Counted from the stretch's first letter, positions 29,874-41,684 are shown. The stretch: DNA of 64,000 nucleotides from Pseudomonas syringae CC1557 (GCF_000452705.1 NZ_CP007014.1:4866501-4930500); one strand, 5' to 3'. Numbers and translations: made by a program. Notes: generated from the sequence alone by a model not told the origin.

Positions 29874-30374
29874 ATGAAGCATGCAGGATTCACACTGGTC
29901 GAATTACTCATCGTGGTTGCACTGATCGCCATTCTCGCCAACATCGCAACACCTTCTTTCAAGGAACTGATCGAATCAAATCGTGGACTCGCAACGGCTC
30001 AGGAGCTGGCCAGCGGCATCCGCTCGGCAAGAGTCGCCGCGATCACGCGCAATCAGATCGTGACGATTTACGCCATCGAGCAAGACTGGAGCAATGGCTG
30101 GCGGATCATACTCGACACAGATGGCAAAGGGCCTGACGAAAACGATACGTTACTGGTGGAACGCGCCAATGGCGGTGAGACACGGGTTGCTGGCAGCCCA
30201 AAGCGAGCCAGACAGCTGAGCTTCAATGGCCTTGGAGGGTTGCGGGGCAGGACTAACGATACGCTGCATGTTTGCGTCAGGGACCAGCCGGTCAGCCGCT
30301 ATCGCGTGATAGTGGCTGCCACCGGCCGGGTCAGGATCGAAGACACAAAAAGGGAAACAGCCTTGTGCGGCTGA
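29874..30374 (+). CDS. second FimT/FimU-like pseudopilin, divergent
   Basis: A 166-aa GspH-type pseudopilin with leader MKHAG|FTLVELLIVVALIAILANIATPSFKELIESN (Glu5 present) and the SGIRSARVAAITRNQIVTIY block of the family. Two cysteines (HVCVRD and ALCG) could pair. GGGAGG sits about 10 nt before the ATG at 29874. It is divergent from the fimT operon, with which it shares a 131-nt promoter region, and ends 6 nt before the convergent ispH stop. PAO1 has fimT and fimU side by side; here the two copies point apart. The likely role is again minor-pilin priming or DNA binding. Confidence 0.9.
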   Translation: MKHAGFTLVELLIVVALIAILANIATPSFKELIESNRGLATAQELASGIRSARVAAITRNQIVTIYAIEQDWSNGWRIILDTDGKGPDENDTLLVERANGGETRVAGSPKRARQLSFNGLGGLRGRTNDTLHVCVRDQPVSRYRVIVAATGRVRIEDTKRETALCG

Positions 30375-30380
30375 GCGATG

Positions 30381-31328
30381 TCAGAGCAGCGACTTGACGC
30401 GCAGCTCCTTGGGCATCGAGAAGGTGATGTTCTCCTCACGACCCGCCAGCTCATCCGCGCCGGTCGCGCCCCAGGCGTGCAGTTGCTGAATCACCCCACG
30501 CACCAGCACTTCCGGAGCCGATGCACCGGCGGTGATGCCGATCTGTTGCACGCCGTCGAACCAGCTCTGCTGCATGTCTTCAGCGCCATCGATCAGGTAC
30601 GCCGGGGTGGCCATGCGCTCGGCCAGTTCGCGAAGACGGTTGGAGTTGGAGCTGTTCGGGCTGCCCACCACCAATACCACGTCGCACTCGTCGGCCAGTT
30701 GCTTGACGGCGTCCTGACGGTTTTGTGTGGCGTAGCAGATGTCGTCCTTGCGCGGCCCGCCAATGGCCGGGAAACGCGTGCGCAAGGCGTCAATGACACG
30801 GCTGGTATCGTCCATCGACAATGTGGTCTGGGTCACGAAGGCCAGCGAGTCCGGGTTGCGGACCTGTAACTTCGCGACGTCACTTTCGTCCTCGACCAGA
30901 TAGATCGCGCCGCCATTGATGGCGTCGTACTGACCCATGGTGCCTTCGACTTCCGGGTGACCGGCATGACCGATCAGAATGCACTCGCGACCGTCCCGGC
31001 TGTAGCGGGCGACCTCGATATGTACTTTGGTGACCAGCGGGCAGGTGGCATCGAACACTTTCAGGCCACGACCTGCGGCTTCTGTGCGAACGGCCTGGGA
31101 AACACCGTGGGCACTGAAAATAACGATGACGTCGTCCGGCACCTGGTCCAGTTCTTCGACGAAGATCGCACCGCGAGAGCGCAGGTCTTCGACGACAAAT
31201 TTGTTGTGAACAACTTCATGGCGCACGTAGATCGGCGGACCAAACACTTCCAGAGCACGATTGACGATTTCGATCGCACGATCCACTCCGGCACAGAAGC
31301 CGCGGGGGTTGGCGAGTTTGATTTGCAT
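30381..31328 (-). CDS. ispH: 4-hydroxy-3-methylbut-2-enyl diphosphate reductase IspH
   Basis: A 315-aa iron-sulfur enzyme, last step of the MEP pathway, making IPP and DMAPP from HMBPP. The three cluster-binding cysteines are Cys12 ([10 protein letters not shown]), Cys96 ([11 protein letters not shown]) and Cys198 (ICYATQNRQ), and the catalytic His124-Pro-Glu126 lies in [11 protein letters not shown]. The ATG at 31328 is preferred to 31340 since [14 protein letters not shown] is the normal start. Last gene of the ribF-ileS-lspA-fkpB-ispH series. Confidence 0.99.
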   Translation of the reverse strand: MQIKLANPRGFCAGVDRAIEIVNRALEVFGPPIYVRHEVVHNKFVVEDLRSRGAIFVEELDQVPDDVIVIFSAHGVSQAVRTEAAGRGLKVFDATCPLVTKVHIEVARYSRDGRECILIGHAGHPEVEGTMGQYDAINGGAIYLVEDESDVAKLQVRNPDSLAFVTQTTLSMDDTSRVIDALRTRFPAIGGPRKDDICYATQNRQDAVKQLADECDVVLVVGSPNSSNSNRLRELAERMATPAYLIDGAEDMQQSWFDGVQQIGITAGASAPEVLVRGVIQQLHAWGATGADELAGREENITFSMPKELRVKSLL

Positions 31329-31381
31329 GCTGTGCCTCATGTGCGGAACAGCCCGGCCGAAGCCGGGCTTGATGGCGAAGA

Positions 31382-31858
31382 TCAGGAAGCCAGAATCGCC
31401 TGCACTTCGAATATTTCCACTTCGAAGCTCAGGGTCTTGCCCGCCAGCGGGTGATTGAAGTCGATGGTGACCTGCTCGTCATCGAAGGCTTTCACCACGC
31501 CGGGCAACTCGGTGTTGGCCGCGTCATTGAAGATCACCAGCAACCCCTCGGACAGCTCCATGCCCACGAACTGCGAGCGTGGCATGATCTGCACGTTTTG
31601 TGGGTTGGGCTGACCAAAGGCGTTTTCCGGTGGAATCTGCACGGTCTTTTTGTCGCCCGCCTTGAAACCGAAAATCGCCATTTCAAAACCGGGCAGCAAG
31701 TTGCCGTCGCCGACCTTGAACGTGGCAGGCGCCTTTTCGAACGTACTGTCGACGGTATCACCGTTTTCCAGACGCAGGGCGAAGTGCAAGGTGACCTGTG
31801 TGTTCTGACCGATGCGCAGCTCGCCAGACGAGCCTTGAGTCGAAGGTTGCTCAGTCAT
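31382..31858 (-). CDS. fkpB: FKBP-type peptidyl-prolyl isomerase FkpB (SlpA)
   Basis: A 158-aa SlyD-like FKBP isomerase and chaperone with the FKBP fold ([42 protein letters not shown], then [16 protein letters not shown] insert-in-flap region [15 protein letters not shown]). It lacks the His-rich tail of SlyD. The start overlaps the lspA stop by 4 nt. The lspA-fkpB-ispH order is conserved across gammaproteobacteria. Confidence 0.95.
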   Translation of the reverse strand: MTEQPSTQGSSGELRIGQNTQVTLHFALRLENGDTVDSTFEKAPATFKVGDGNLLPGFEMAIFGFKAGDKKTVQIPPENAFGQPNPQNVQIMPRSQFVGMELSEGLLVIFNDAANTELPGVVKAFDDEQVTIDFNHPLAGKTLSFEVEIFEVQAILAS

Positions 31859-32358
31859 TGACGGTCTCTCCGGTTTTTTTTGCTCTTGAACATGTCCAGC
31901 GCCAGCATGATCGCGCCGACGGTGATTGCACTGTCGGCGACGTTGAAGGCCGGGAAATACCAGCGGTTTTCCCAGTGAACCAAAATGAAGTCGATCACAT
32001 GACCCAATACGATGCGGTCATAGAGATTACCCAACGCGCCGCCCAGCACCAGCGCCAGCGCAATGGCCAGCCAGGTGTCATCGCGACCGAGACGCTTGAG
32101 CCAGACCACCAGTACCGCGCTGACTACAATCGCGATCAGGGCGAACAACCAGCGCTGCCAACCGGCACCATCTGCCAGAAAGCTGAAGGCAGCACCCGTG
32201 TTGTAGGCCAGGGTCCAGCTGAAGAAATCCGGAATCACCACGATCTGCTGATACAGGCTCAACGCATTCTCGAAGTAATACTTGCTGGCCTGGTCTATCA
32301 CCACAATCAGCACGGTCAACCACAGCCAGGCCAGCCGGCCAAACGAGGCGTTAGGCAT
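31855..32358 (-). CDS. lspA: lipoprotein signal peptidase LspA
   Basis: A 167-aa inner-membrane aspartyl peptidase that removes signal peptides of lipidated prolipoproteins such as BamD and the efflux adaptor in this window. Four membrane helices are visible. The catalytic pair is Asp123 in [11 protein letters not shown] and Asp142 in [10 protein letters not shown], one off the P. aeruginosa numbering. The ATG at 32358 overlaps the ileS end by 8 nt; a longer frame to 32379 only adds a hydrophilic leader. Confidence 0.98.
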   Translation of the reverse strand: MPNASFGRLAWLWLTVLIVVIDQASKYYFENALSLYQQIVVIPDFFSWTLAYNTGAAFSFLADGAGWQRWLFALIAIVVSAVLVVWLKRLGRDDTWLAIALALVLGGALGNLYDRIVLGHVIDFILVHWENRWYFPAFNVADSAITVGAIMLALDMFKSKKNRRDRQ

Positions 32359-35182
32359 AGTGACGCACCTCGCCTGCACCGCTGATGTTGTCTACGCAAC
32401 GGCCGCAGATTTCCGGATGCTCGGGGTTCACACCGACATCCTCGCGGTGATGCCAGCAACGGGCACACTTGGCGTGGCTGGACTTGACCACCTTCAGTTT
32501 CAGACCCGCTACTTCGGTGACCACCGCATCCGCCGGAGCCGACACGAACGGTGCAACGCTGGCGGTCGAGGTGATCAGCACAAAACGCAGTTCGTTGCTC
32601 AGCTTCGACAGGTCAGCAACCAGTGAATCTTCTGCGTACAAGGTCACTTCAGCCTGCAGGTTGCCGCCAATGGCCTTGGCCGCGCGCAGGTTTTCCATCT
32701 CCTTGTTGACCGAGGTCTTCACCGCCATGATCCGCTCCCAGTAGGCGCGGTCCATGTCGAACTCGGCAGGCATTTCGGTCAGGCCTTCGTACCAGGTGTT
32801 GAGCATCACCGATTCGTTGCGCTCGCCCGGCAGGAACTGCCACAGCTCGTCGGCGGTGAACGCCAGGATCGGCGCGATCCAGCGTACCAGCGCTTCCGAG
32901 ATGTGGAACAGCGCGGTCTGGCAGGAGCGACGCGCAGTGCTGTCGGCAGCCGTGGTGTACTGGCGATCCTTGATGATGTCCAGATAGAAACCACCCAGCT
33001 CCTGCACGCAGAAGTTGTGGATCTTCGAGTACACGTTCCAGAAGCGGTATTCACCGTAATGCTCTTGCAGCTCACGTTGCAGCAGCAGGGTGCGGTCCAC
33101 GGCCCAGCGGTCCAGCGCGAGCATCTCTTCGGCTGGCAGGATGTCGGTCGCCGGGTTGAAGCCCGTCAGGTTCGAAAGCAGGAAGCGTGCAGTGTTGCGG
33201 ATACGACGATAGGCATCGGCGCTGCGCTGCAGGATCTGATCGGAAACCGCCATTTCGCCCGAATAGTCAGTTGCCGATACCCACAGGCGCATGATGTCTG
33301 CACCCAGCGAATCGTTGACCTTCTGCGGCGCGACTACGTTATTCAGCGACTTGGACATCTTGCGACCGTTCTCGTCGACCACAAACCCGTGGGTCAGCAG
33401 TTCGCGATACGGTGCGTGGTCGTCCAGCATGCAACCGGTCAGCAGCGACGAATGGAACCAGCCGCGGTGCTGGTCGGAACCTTCCAGGTACAGGTCGGCA
33501 CGCGGACCGCTTTCATGGCCCATCGGGTGCGAACCGCGCAGTACATGCCAATGCGTGGTGCCCGAGTCAAACCAGACGTCCAGAGTGTCGGAGATCTTGT
33601 CGTACTTGCCGGCTTCGTCACCCAGCAACTCGCTGGCGTCCAGCTTGAACCAGGCTTCGATGCCCTCTTTCTCGACGCGCTGGGCCACTTCTTCCATCAG
33701 CTCGACGGTACGTGGGTGCAGGTCGCCGCTTTCCTTGTGCAGGAAGAACGGAATCGGCACGCCCCAGTTGCGCTGACGCGAGATGCACCAGTCAGGACGG
33801 TTCGCGATCATCGAGTGCAGGCGCGCCTGACCCCAGGCCGGTACGAATTCGGTGTCTTCGATGGCCTTGACCGCACGCTTGCGCAGCGTTTCACCGCTCT
33901 CAGGCTGCTTGTCCATGCCCACGAACCACTGCGCGGTGGCGCGGTAAATCAGTGGCGACTTGTGGCGCCAGCAGTGCATGTAGCTGTGGCTGATGGTTTC
34001 GGTGTCCATGAGGCTGCCGACTTCGACCAGCTTGTCGATGATGTTCTGGTTGGCCTTGAAGATGAACTGGCCACCGAAAAACTCCAGCGACTCGACATAC
34101 ACACCATTGCTCTGCACAGGGCTGATGATGTCGTCGTTGCTGAGGCCGTACTGCTTGCAGATATTGAAGTCGTCCACGCCATAGGCAGGCGAGCAGTGAA
34201 CAATACCGGTGCCCGCACCCAGTTCGACGTATTCCGCCAGGTAGATCGGCGACAGACGGTCGTAGAACGGGTGGCGGAAATTGATCAGTTCCAGCGCCTG
34301 ACCGGTGGTGGTCGCGATGACCGTGCCTTCCAGCTTGTAACGGGCCAGACAGCTTTCGACCAGCTCGGACGCCAGCACCAGCAGTTTGTCGCCGACATCG
34401 ACCAGCGAATATTCGAACTCCGGGTGAACGTTCAGCGCCTGGTTGGCCGGAATGGTCCAAGGCGTAGTAGTCCAGATGACGATGGACGCAGGCTTGCCCA
34501 GCGAAGGCAGGCCGAACGCTGCGGCCAGCTTAGCCTCGTCGGCAGTCGGGAACGCGACGTCGATGGTCGAGGATTTCTTGTCCTGGTATTCGACTTCGGC
34601 TTCGGCCAATGCCGATCCGCAGTCGAAACACCAGTTGACCGGCTTCAGGCCCTTGAAGACGAAACCGCCCTTGACCATCTCCGCCAGCGCACGGATTTCC
34701 CCGGCTTCGTTGGCGAAATTCATGGTCAGGTACGGATTGCTCCAGTCGCCCAGCACGCCCAGACGGATGAACTCGGACTTCTGGCCTTCGATCTGTTCGG
34801 CTGCATAGGCGCGGCACAGCTCACGCGTGCGATCGGCGGACAGGTTCTTGCCGTGGGTCACTTCGACCTTGTGTTCAATCGGCAGACCATGACAGTCCCA
34901 GCCCGGCACATAAGGGGCATCGAAGCCCGCCAGGGTCTTGGAACGCAGGATCATGTCCTTGAGAATCTTGTTGACCGCATGACCGATGTGAATATTGCCG
35001 TTGGCGTACGGAGGACCGTCGTGCAGGACGAACTTGGGACGATCCTTGCCAATCTCGCGCAGCTTCTGGTACAGGCCAATGCTGTCCCAGCGCTGCAGAG
35101 TTTGCGGCTCGCGCTGGGGCAGGCCGGCCTTCATAGGGAAGGCGGTGTCCGGAAGGTTTAGCGTGGATTTGTAGTCGGTCAT
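32351..35182 (-). CDS. ileS: isoleucyl-tRNA synthetase
   Basis: Class I aminoacyl-tRNA synthetase of 943 aa. HIGH motif in [18 protein letters not shown] (about residue 58), the editing CP1 domain (about 190-400, containing [18 protein letters not shown]), KMSKS in [10 protein letters not shown] (about 605), the anticodon-binding domain, and a C-terminal zinc finger with CARCWHH and CGRCV. The full length is typical of the short (ileS1-type) form sensitive to mupirocin. It overlaps lspA and starts 74 nt after ribF. Confidence 0.99.
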   Translation of the reverse strand: MTDYKSTLNLPDTAFPMKAGLPQREPQTLQRWDSIGLYQKLREIGKDRPKFVLHDGPPYANGNIHIGHAVNKILKDMILRSKTLAGFDAPYVPGWDCHGLPIEHKVEVTHGKNLSADRTRELCRAYAAEQIEGQKSEFIRLGVLGDWSNPYLTMNFANEAGEIRALAEMVKGGFVFKGLKPVNWCFDCGSALAEAEVEYQDKKSSTIDVAFPTADEAKLAAAFGLPSLGKPASIVIWTTTPWTIPANQALNVHPEFEYSLVDVGDKLLVLASELVESCLARYKLEGTVIATTTGQALELINFRHPFYDRLSPIYLAEYVELGAGTGIVHCSPAYGVDDFNICKQYGLSNDDIISPVQSNGVYVESLEFFGGQFIFKANQNIIDKLVEVGSLMDTETISHSYMHCWRHKSPLIYRATAQWFVGMDKQPESGETLRKRAVKAIEDTEFVPAWGQARLHSMIANRPDWCISRQRNWGVPIPFFLHKESGDLHPRTVELMEEVAQRVEKEGIEAWFKLDASELLGDEAGKYDKISDTLDVWFDSGTTHWHVLRGSHPMGHESGPRADLYLEGSDQHRGWFHSSLLTGCMLDDHAPYRELLTHGFVVDENGRKMSKSLNNVVAPQKVNDSLGADIMRLWVSATDYSGEMAVSDQILQRSADAYRRIRNTARFLLSNLTGFNPATDILPAEEMLALDRWAVDRTLLLQRELQEHYGEYRFWNVYSKIHNFCVQELGGFYLDIIKDRQYTTAADSTARRSCQTALFHISEALVRWIAPILAFTADELWQFLPGERNESVMLNTWYEGLTEMPAEFDMDRAYWERIMAVKTSVNKEMENLRAAKAIGGNLQAEVTLYAEDSLVADLSKLSNELRFVLITSTASVAPFVSAPADAVVTEVAGLKLKVVKSSHAKCARCWHHREDVGVNPEHPEICGRCVDNISGAGEVRHYA

Positions 35183-35256
35183 TTCAGGCTCTTGGTTAGG
35201 CTATGCATGCAAAATGTCTGCGTTCGGTCGACTATTTTTGATACATGTCCATCAGG

Positions 35257-36183
35257 TTAACCATGCCAATGGGCACGGGCGGCGGCGACGTCCGCATTGA
35301 TCGCCGTCTTGAGCGCCTCAAGCGAGGCAAAACGCTGCTCATCACGTAGCTTGTGGTGGAAAGCCACCGTTAAACGCCGGCCGTAAAGGTCGCCGGCAAA
35401 ATCCAGAAGATGCACCTCAAGGTGGGCACTGCCATCACCGGCCACTGTCGGGCGCACACCAATATTGGCGACCCCCGGCCAAGCCTTGCCGTCGATGTCC
35501 ATGCTGACCAGGTAAACCCCGCTCAGCGGCACGCGACGACGCTTGAGTTGTACGTTGGCGGTGGGCGTACCCAATTGCCGCGCCAGCTTCTGGCCATGCA
35601 ATACCCGTCCGGTTATCTGGAACGGACGACCCAGCATACGCTCGGCAAGGGCAAAATCCGACGCAGCCAGGGCTTTACGCACTTTGGTACTGCTGACCCG
35701 GATGCCATCGATCTCAACGGTCTGCGCCGCTTCTACGGTAAAGCCATAAGTTGTGCCGGCCTGTTGCAGGAAGTCAAAGTCACCGACCCGGTCAAAGCCA
35801 AAACGAAAATCGTCGCCCACTTCGAGGTGCAGAACACCCAGACCGTCGATCAGCACGGTTTCCACGAAACTCGCCGCACTGAGTTTGCACAGGCGCTGAT
35901 TGAAGGACAGGCAAAGTACCCGGTCAACGCCCTCGGCTTCAAGCAGCTCAAGCTTGTCGCGCAAACGCGCCAGGCGTGCCGGAGCCGTGTCGGGCGCAAA
36001 AAACTCACGCGGCTGTGGCTCGAAAATCACCACGCAGCTGGGCACACCCAACTCGACGGCACGCTCACGCAACCTCGCCAGGATAGCCTGGTGGCCGCGG
36101 TGTACACCGTCGAAATTGCCAATCGTGGCGACGCAGCCCCGATGTTCGGGGCGCAGGTTGTGAAGGCCTCTAACCAGCTGCAT
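35257..36183 (-). CDS. ribF: bifunctional riboflavin kinase / FAD synthetase
   Basis: A 308-aa enzyme that phosphorylates riboflavin to FMN and adenylates FMN to FAD. The N-terminal FAD synthetase part has GNFDGVHRGHQAIL (about 23-36) and the IDGIRVSSTKVRKAL segment; the C-terminal riboflavin kinase part has the GRVLHGQKLARQLGTPTANV motif. The ATG at 36183 is the standard start (MQLVRGLHNLRPEHRG). A -10 box TATAAT lies 29 nt upstream, and the murJ terminator lies further up, so ribF heads its own operon with ileS, lspA, fkpB and ispH. Confidence 0.98.
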   Translation of the reverse strand: MQLVRGLHNLRPEHRGCVATIGNFDGVHRGHQAILARLRERAVELGVPSCVVIFEPQPREFFAPDTAPARLARLRDKLELLEAEGVDRVLCLSFNQRLCKLSAASFVETVLIDGLGVLHLEVGDDFRFGFDRVGDFDFLQQAGTTYGFTVEAAQTVEIDGIRVSSTKVRKALAASDFALAERMLGRPFQITGRVLHGQKLARQLGTPTANVQLKRRRVPLSGVYLVSMDIDGKAWPGVANIGVRPTVAGDGSAHLEVHLLDFAGDLYGRRLTVAFHHKLRDEQRFASLEALKTAINADVAAARAHWHG

Positions 36184-36211
36184 AACGCACTTCTTGCTCA
36201 TAAAGTGGCCG

Positions 36212-36217
36212 ATTATA
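36212..36217 (-). promoter_or_regulatory. -10 element of the ribF promoter
   Basis: A perfect TATAAT on the minus strand, 29 nt before the ribF ATG. The -35 region at the proper spacing (CTGTCG, 18 nt upstream) is weak. Confidence 0.55.
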
Positions 36218-36282
36218 ACCACACAAGGCCACGGACGACAGGCAACACGCCAAGACCGGACAGCGGTTCGTGGCGCGCAATG

Positions 36283-36309
36283 AAAAAAAAACCGACAGCC
36301 AACCGCTGT
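36283..36309 (-). terminator. murJ terminator
   Basis: ACAGC-GGTTG-GCTGT hairpin followed by CGG and nine Ts on the minus strand, 9 nt after the murJ stop. Confidence 0.65.
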
Positions 36310-36317
36310 GCAGCGAC

Positions 36318-37856
36318 CTACATGACCGCCTTGCGGGCGAAATCCCGGAGGCGAAAGCCGAGTAACAGAAGCATTGCAAAATAGGTCACGACACCCGCCG
36401 CCACCAGCGCACCGAGACGCAGAAAGCGCTCAAGCATTTGTCCGTGGTCCCACGCGGGCATGAAATGCATCATCCCCAGCAGGACGGCCGACATCACGGT
36501 AACTGCAACGACCAGTTTCAGCAGAAACTTCGTCCAGCCCGGCTGCGGCTGAAACAGCTGTTGCTTGCGCAACTGCCAGAACAGCAGGCCGGCGTTGATG
36601 CACGCGCCCACGCTAATCGCCAGCGCCAGCCCTGCATGCTGCAACGGCACTATAAACGCAAGGTTGAGCAACTGAGTGACGATGAGGGTGAAGATCGCGA
36701 TTTTCACCGGGGTGCGGATATTTTGTTGAGCATAAAAGCCGGGTGCCAGCACCTTGATCAGGATGATCCCCAGCAGCCCGACCGAATAGGCGACCAGCGC
36801 ACGCTGGGTCATGGCCGAGTCCAGCGCATCGAACTTGCCGTATTGAAACAGCGAAACGGTCAACGGTTCGGCAAGCAACCCCAGCGCCAGCGTGCAAGGC
36901 AGCACCAGCACAAAACACAGACGCAGCCCCCAGTCGAGAATCCGTGAATACTCCTGACGATCCCGTTGTGCGTAGGTTTTGGACAGGATCGGCAGCAGAA
37001 TCGTACCCAGCGCAACCCCCAGCACGCCGGATGGCAATTCCATCAAGCGGTCTGCGTAGTACATCCACGACACCGAGCCGGCGACGAGGAACGAGGCAAA
37101 AATCGTATTGATGATCAGAGAAATCTGACTGACTGACACGCCGAGGATGGCGGGCAGCATCTGTTTCATGACCCGCCAGACGCCGGTATCACGCAGATTC
37201 AGACGCGGCAGCACCAGCATGCCGATCTTTTTCAGGTGCGGCAGCTGGTACAGCAACTGTAGCAAGCCGCCGACCAGCACTGCCCAGCCCAGCGCCATCA
37301 CCGGAGGATCGAAGTAAGGGGTAAGGAACAGCGCGAAGAAGATCATGCTGACGTTGAGCAGCGTCGGCACGAATGCAGGCACCGAGAAGCGGTTCCAGGT
37401 ATTGAGAATCGCACCGGCCATCGAGGACAGGGAAATCAGCAATATATAAGGAAAGGTCACGCGCAGCAGATCCGAGGTCAGCGCAAACTTTTCTGGCGTG
37501 TCGACAAAGCCTGGCGCCGTGGCCCAGATCACCCAAGGCGCGAAAATAACGCCCAGCAGCGTCACCAGCGCCAGCGCCAGCGTCAGCAGCCCGGTCACGT
37601 ACGCAACAAACGTGCGGGTCGCCTCCTCGCCCTGCTGGCTCTTGTATTCAGCCAGAATCGGCACGAATGCCTGGGAAAAAGCCCCTTCGGCAAAAATGCG
37701 CCGCAGCAGATTGGGCAGTTTGAAGGCAATGAAAAACGCATCCGTTGCCATTCCGGCGCCGAAAGTGCGCGCGATAATGGTGTCGCGAATGAAGCCCAGA
37801 ACCCGGGAAACCATGGTGATAGAGCTGACGGCGGCAAGTGACTTGAGTAGATTCAT
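36318..37856 (-). CDS. murJ: lipid II flippase MurJ (MviN)
   Basis: A 512-aa inner-membrane protein of the MOP superfamily with about 14 helices that moves lipid II to the periplasmic side for cell-wall synthesis. The start [33 protein letters not shown] with the conserved Arg residues and the following [25 protein letters not shown] block are diagnostic. The ATG at 37856 is chosen over the open frame to 37904. It is divergent from rpsT, as in other pseudomonads. Confidence 0.98.
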   Translation of the reverse strand: MNLLKSLAAVSSITMVSRVLGFIRDTIIARTFGAGMATDAFFIAFKLPNLLRRIFAEGAFSQAFVPILAEYKSQQGEEATRTFVAYVTGLLTLALALVTLLGVIFAPWVIWATAPGFVDTPEKFALTSDLLRVTFPYILLISLSSMAGAILNTWNRFSVPAFVPTLLNVSMIFFALFLTPYFDPPVMALGWAVLVGGLLQLLYQLPHLKKIGMLVLPRLNLRDTGVWRVMKQMLPAILGVSVSQISLIINTIFASFLVAGSVSWMYYADRLMELPSGVLGVALGTILLPILSKTYAQRDRQEYSRILDWGLRLCFVLVLPCTLALGLLAEPLTVSLFQYGKFDALDSAMTQRALVAYSVGLLGIILIKVLAPGFYAQQNIRTPVKIAIFTLIVTQLLNLAFIVPLQHAGLALAISVGACINAGLLFWQLRKQQLFQPQPGWTKFLLKLVVAVTVMSAVLLGMMHFMPAWDHGQMLERFLRLGALVAAGVVTYFAMLLLLGFRLRDFARKAVM

Positions 37857-38026
37857 GGAAAGAGTTGTGCGCCTTGGCAAAGGATGGGCGATTAAGCCAG
37901 CCATTTATGCGATACTTCGCGCCGCAAAAACGCCCGAAGCAAAGGCCGCGAGTTTACAGGTCACAGGCCGGAAATAAATCCTCCGGTCAAATGTAGCAAC
38001 CACTCAGCGGAACACCTTAACTGCCC

Positions 38027-38055
38027 TTGACAAGACTTCAACTCATCGGCATGAT
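38027..38055 (+). promoter_or_regulatory. rpsT promoter
   Basis: TTGACA (38027-38032), 17-nt spacer, CATGAT (38050-38055). A near-consensus sigma-70 promoter 52 nt before the rpsT GTG start. Confidence 0.7.
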
Positions 38056-38106
38056 TCGCGGCCTATTTTGTTTGCTATTTCACAAAGTCTTTCGAGGAGC
38101 TCGACG

Positions 38107-38386
38107 GTGGCCAACACACCTTCCGCCAAAAAACGTGCAAAACAGGCTGAGAAGCGTCGCAGCCACAACGCCAGCCTGCGTTCCATGGTTCGTACCTACA
38201 TCAAGAATGTAGTTAAAGCCATTGACGCAAAAGACGCAGAAAAAGCGCAAGCCGCTTATGTTCTTGCAGTGCCTGTTATCGACCGTATGGCCGACAAAGG
38301 CATCATCCACAAGAACAAGGCTGCTCGCCATAAAGGGTCGTCTGAACGGTCACATCAAGGCTCTGAGCCTTGCTGCTGCAGCCTAA
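38107..38386 (+). CDS. rpsT: 30S ribosomal protein S20, frame broken by an extra G
   Basis: S20 binds 16S rRNA early in 30S assembly. The start is GTG at 38107, with GAGGAG upstream, and the sequence runs normally ([20 protein letters not shown] onward) to NKAARHKG. There the run GGG at 38335-38337 carries one G too many: as written it reads [14 protein letters not shown] and runs on, whereas with one G removed it gives [16 protein letters not shown] and the stop TAA at 38386. The restored protein is 92 aa, the normal pseudomonad length. The span is 280 nt, one over a multiple of three. Because loss of the S20 C-terminus would be costly, a sequencing error is the likeliest cause. Confidence 0.95.
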
Positions 38387-38398
38387 GCGACACGCTTG

Positions 38399-38428
38399 TT
38401 AAAAAACCGACCTCAGGGTCGGTTTTTT
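38399..38428 (+). terminator. rpsT terminator
   Basis: CCGACC-TCA-GGGTCGG-type hairpin with A6 before and T6 after, 13 nt from the corrected stop codon. Confidence 0.93.
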
Positions 38429-38479
38429 ATTGCCTGAAGGAAAGAGGCAGGAACAAGAGTATTCATCATGCCGCCACAA

Positions 38480-38492
38480 CCCCCCCCCCCCC
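38480..38492. repeat. homopolymer of 13 C
   Basis: An uninterrupted run of 13 C bases at the left edge of the repeat block. It is intergenic, so length change would not alter a known reading frame. Such runs are also prone to sequencing error. Confidence 0.9.
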
Positions 38493-38692
38493 ACGCTGGA
38501 GCGCAGGGAACGATAATCTCACCCATCGTGCGACGCTCCGCGTCGGCATGCCGTTCTGGACGCTCTGCGTCCGATCTTGAGTGTGTGGTGCGGTGCAGTT
38601 TTTTGACGCAGAGCGTCACCCACAGCATTCCCACGCTGGAGCGTAGGGAACGATAATCTCAACTATCGTGCGACGCTCCGCGTCCGATCTCG
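38493..38692. repeat. interspersed repeat block (two direct copies)
   Basis: Two near-identical copies (38492-38548 and 38633-38690) of a unit made of ACGCTGGAGCG, AGGGAACGATAATCTCA, CATCGTGCGACGCTCCGCGTC. Between them are GGACGCTCTGCGTCCGATCT and TGACGCAGAGCGTCACCCA. Parts match the block at 17593-17815. No gene was found between the rpsT terminator and creA. Confidence 0.85.
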
Positions 38693-38700
38693 CTACACGC

Positions 38701-39171
38701 TCAAGGTGCGGGCGCGGCTGCCCATGGCAGGATCGGAATAGCGGTCACGGCATTCTGTGGGCTACCCTCGATGACGCGGTCGCTGTAGACCAGGTACACC
38801 AGCGTGTTGCGCTTCTTGTCGAAGAAACGCACCACCTGCATGGTCTTGAAGACCAGCGAAGTGCGCTCCTTGAAGACCTCATCGCCATCCTTGAGGTTTT
38901 CCTTGAACCGGATGGCCCCGACCTGACGGCAGGCGATGGACGCCTCGGCACGGTCTTCAGCCAGCCCCAGGCCGCCCTTCACTCCACCAGTCTTGGCGCG
39001 CGACAGGTAGCACGTCACACCCTCGACCTTGGGATCATCGAAAGCCTCGACCACGATTCGATCGTTAGGCCCGACCATCTTGAACACTGTGGACACCTGA
39101 CCGATCTCTTCTGCCGAGACCAGCACCGGCACCAACAACAAAGCAGCCAGAACACCTTGCATGACGCGCAT
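38701..39171 (-). CDS. creA: CreA-family protein
   Basis: A 156-aa protein of the CreA family (DUF/PF05981), a conserved periplasmic protein of unknown role. It has a Sec signal ([20 protein letters not shown], cleavage after VSA), then [41 protein letters not shown] and IACRQVGAI with two conserved cysteines, likely paired in the periplasm. It follows proB in the same direction after 38 nt; PAO1 has the same neighbour order (PA4564-PA4565). Confidence 0.93.
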   Translation of the reverse strand: MRVMQGVLAALLLVPVLVSAEEIGQVSTVFKMVGPNDRIVVEAFDDPKVEGVTCYLSRAKTGGVKGGLGLAEDRAEASIACRQVGAIRFKENLKDGDEVFKERTSLVFKTMQVVRFFDKKRNTLVYLVYSDRVIEGSPQNAVTAIPILPWAAAPAP

Positions 39172-39209
39172 CGCTTATTCCTTTTATTTACCTGAACCCA
39201 CAACCCCAA

Positions 39210-40328
39210 TCAGACGAGGATCAGGTTATCCCGGTGAATCAACTCCGGCTCGGCCATGTAGCCTAGCTCACGAACAATGGCTTCGGAGGAATGACCAATG
39301 ATTTTCTGGGCCTCGATGGCGCTGTAGTTACTCAGGCCACGAGCGATCTCCCGACCATCCGACGCCACACACACCACCATCTCGCCTCGACGAAAACTGC
39401 CCTGCACCAGCTTGACGCCAACCGGCAGCAGGCTTTTATGATCCTTTGCCAGCGCCGACACCGCACCATCGTCCAGCACCAGTGTGCCGCGAGTCTGCAG
39501 ATGACCTGCCAGCCATTGCTTGCGCGCAGCGAGCATTTCGCGCTCGGGAGACAGCAAGGTCCCCAGCCGCTCACCCCCCTTGAGTCGCGCCAGAACGCGC
39601 TCGATGCGCCCGCCGACGATCACTGTATGAGCACCGGAACGCGCGGCCAGACGCGCCGCGCGCAGCTTGGTCTGCATACCACCACGACCCAGCGCACCGC
39701 CGGTGCCGCCCGCCACCGCATCCAGCGCCGGATCATCGGCACGCGCTTCGTAAATCAGTTGTGCGTCAGGGTTATTGCGCGGATCAGCATCGAACATGCC
39801 GTCACGGTCGGTCAGGATGACCAGCAGATCAGCCTCGACCAGATTGGCGACCAGCGCCGCCAGCGTGTCATTGTCGCCAAAACGGATTTCGTCGGTGACC
39901 ACGGTGTCGTTCTCATTGATGACCGGCACCACGCCAAGTTCGACCAGTGTGCGCAGCGTACTGCGCGCGTTCAGGTAACGCTTGCGATCCGACAGGTCAT
40001 CGTGCGTCAGCAGGATCTGCGCGGTATGCCGGCCATGCTCGGCAAAGCTCGACTCCCACGCCTGCACCAGCCCCATCTGGCCGATTGCAGCAGCAGCCTG
40101 AAGCTCGTGCATCGCACTGGGTCGCGCTGTCCAGCCAAGGCGACTCATACCGGCCGCCACAGCCCCGGAAGAAACCAGCACCAGCTCGACGCCCGCCTCA
40201 TGCAGCGCCACCATCTGTTCAACCCACACACCCATGGCGTTGCGATCCAGGCCCTTGCCATCCGCGGTCAGCAGGGCACTGCCGATTTTCACAACCCAGC
40301 GCTGGGCACCCGTCACTTTGCTGCGCAT
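39210..40328 (-). CDS. proB: glutamate 5-kinase
   Basis: A 372-aa enzyme, first step of proline synthesis from glutamate (ATP + Glu to gamma-glutamyl phosphate). N-terminal amino-acid-kinase domain ([81 protein letters not shown]) followed by a C-terminal PUA domain (about 275-372). Length is standard. It lies 90 nt after obgE on the minus strand, with a terminator between. Confidence 0.99.
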   Translation of the reverse strand: MRSKVTGAQRWVVKIGSALLTADGKGLDRNAMGVWVEQMVALHEAGVELVLVSSGAVAAGMSRLGWTARPSAMHELQAAAAIGQMGLVQAWESSFAEHGRHTAQILLTHDDLSDRKRYLNARSTLRTLVELGVVPVINENDTVVTDEIRFGDNDTLAALVANLVEADLLVILTDRDGMFDADPRNNPDAQLIYEARADDPALDAVAGGTGGALGRGGMQTKLRAARLAARSGAHTVIVGGRIERVLARLKGGERLGTLLSPEREMLAARKQWLAGHLQTRGTLVLDDGAVSALAKDHKSLLPVGVKLVQGSFRRGEMVVCVASDGREIARGLSNYSAIEAQKIIGHSSEAIVRELGYMAEPELIHRDNLILV

Positions 40329-40370
40329 CTTCTTCCAACCTTAGCCAGAGGGTTTTCAAATTCGGGATAC

Positions 40371-40400
40371 AAAAACGCCGCTAACAATCGTAGCGGCGTT
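40371..40400 (-). terminator. obgE terminator
   Basis: On the minus strand AACGCCGCTA pairs with TAGCGGCGTT over a 7-nt loop and runs into a T-tract, 19 nt after the obgE stop. Confidence 0.9.
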
Positions 40401-40418
40401 CAAGTTTACTTCAAGCAA

Positions 40419-41684
<1,266 letters not shown>

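Noticed and set aside
32903..35161. 752-codon open frame opposite ileS
   Set aside because: It is the antisense shadow of ileS, whose motifs are fully intact on the minus strand.
36212..36317. FMN riboswitch ahead of ribF
   Set aside because: The short leader has only a terminator of murJ and a -10 box; no conserved RFN core was seen.
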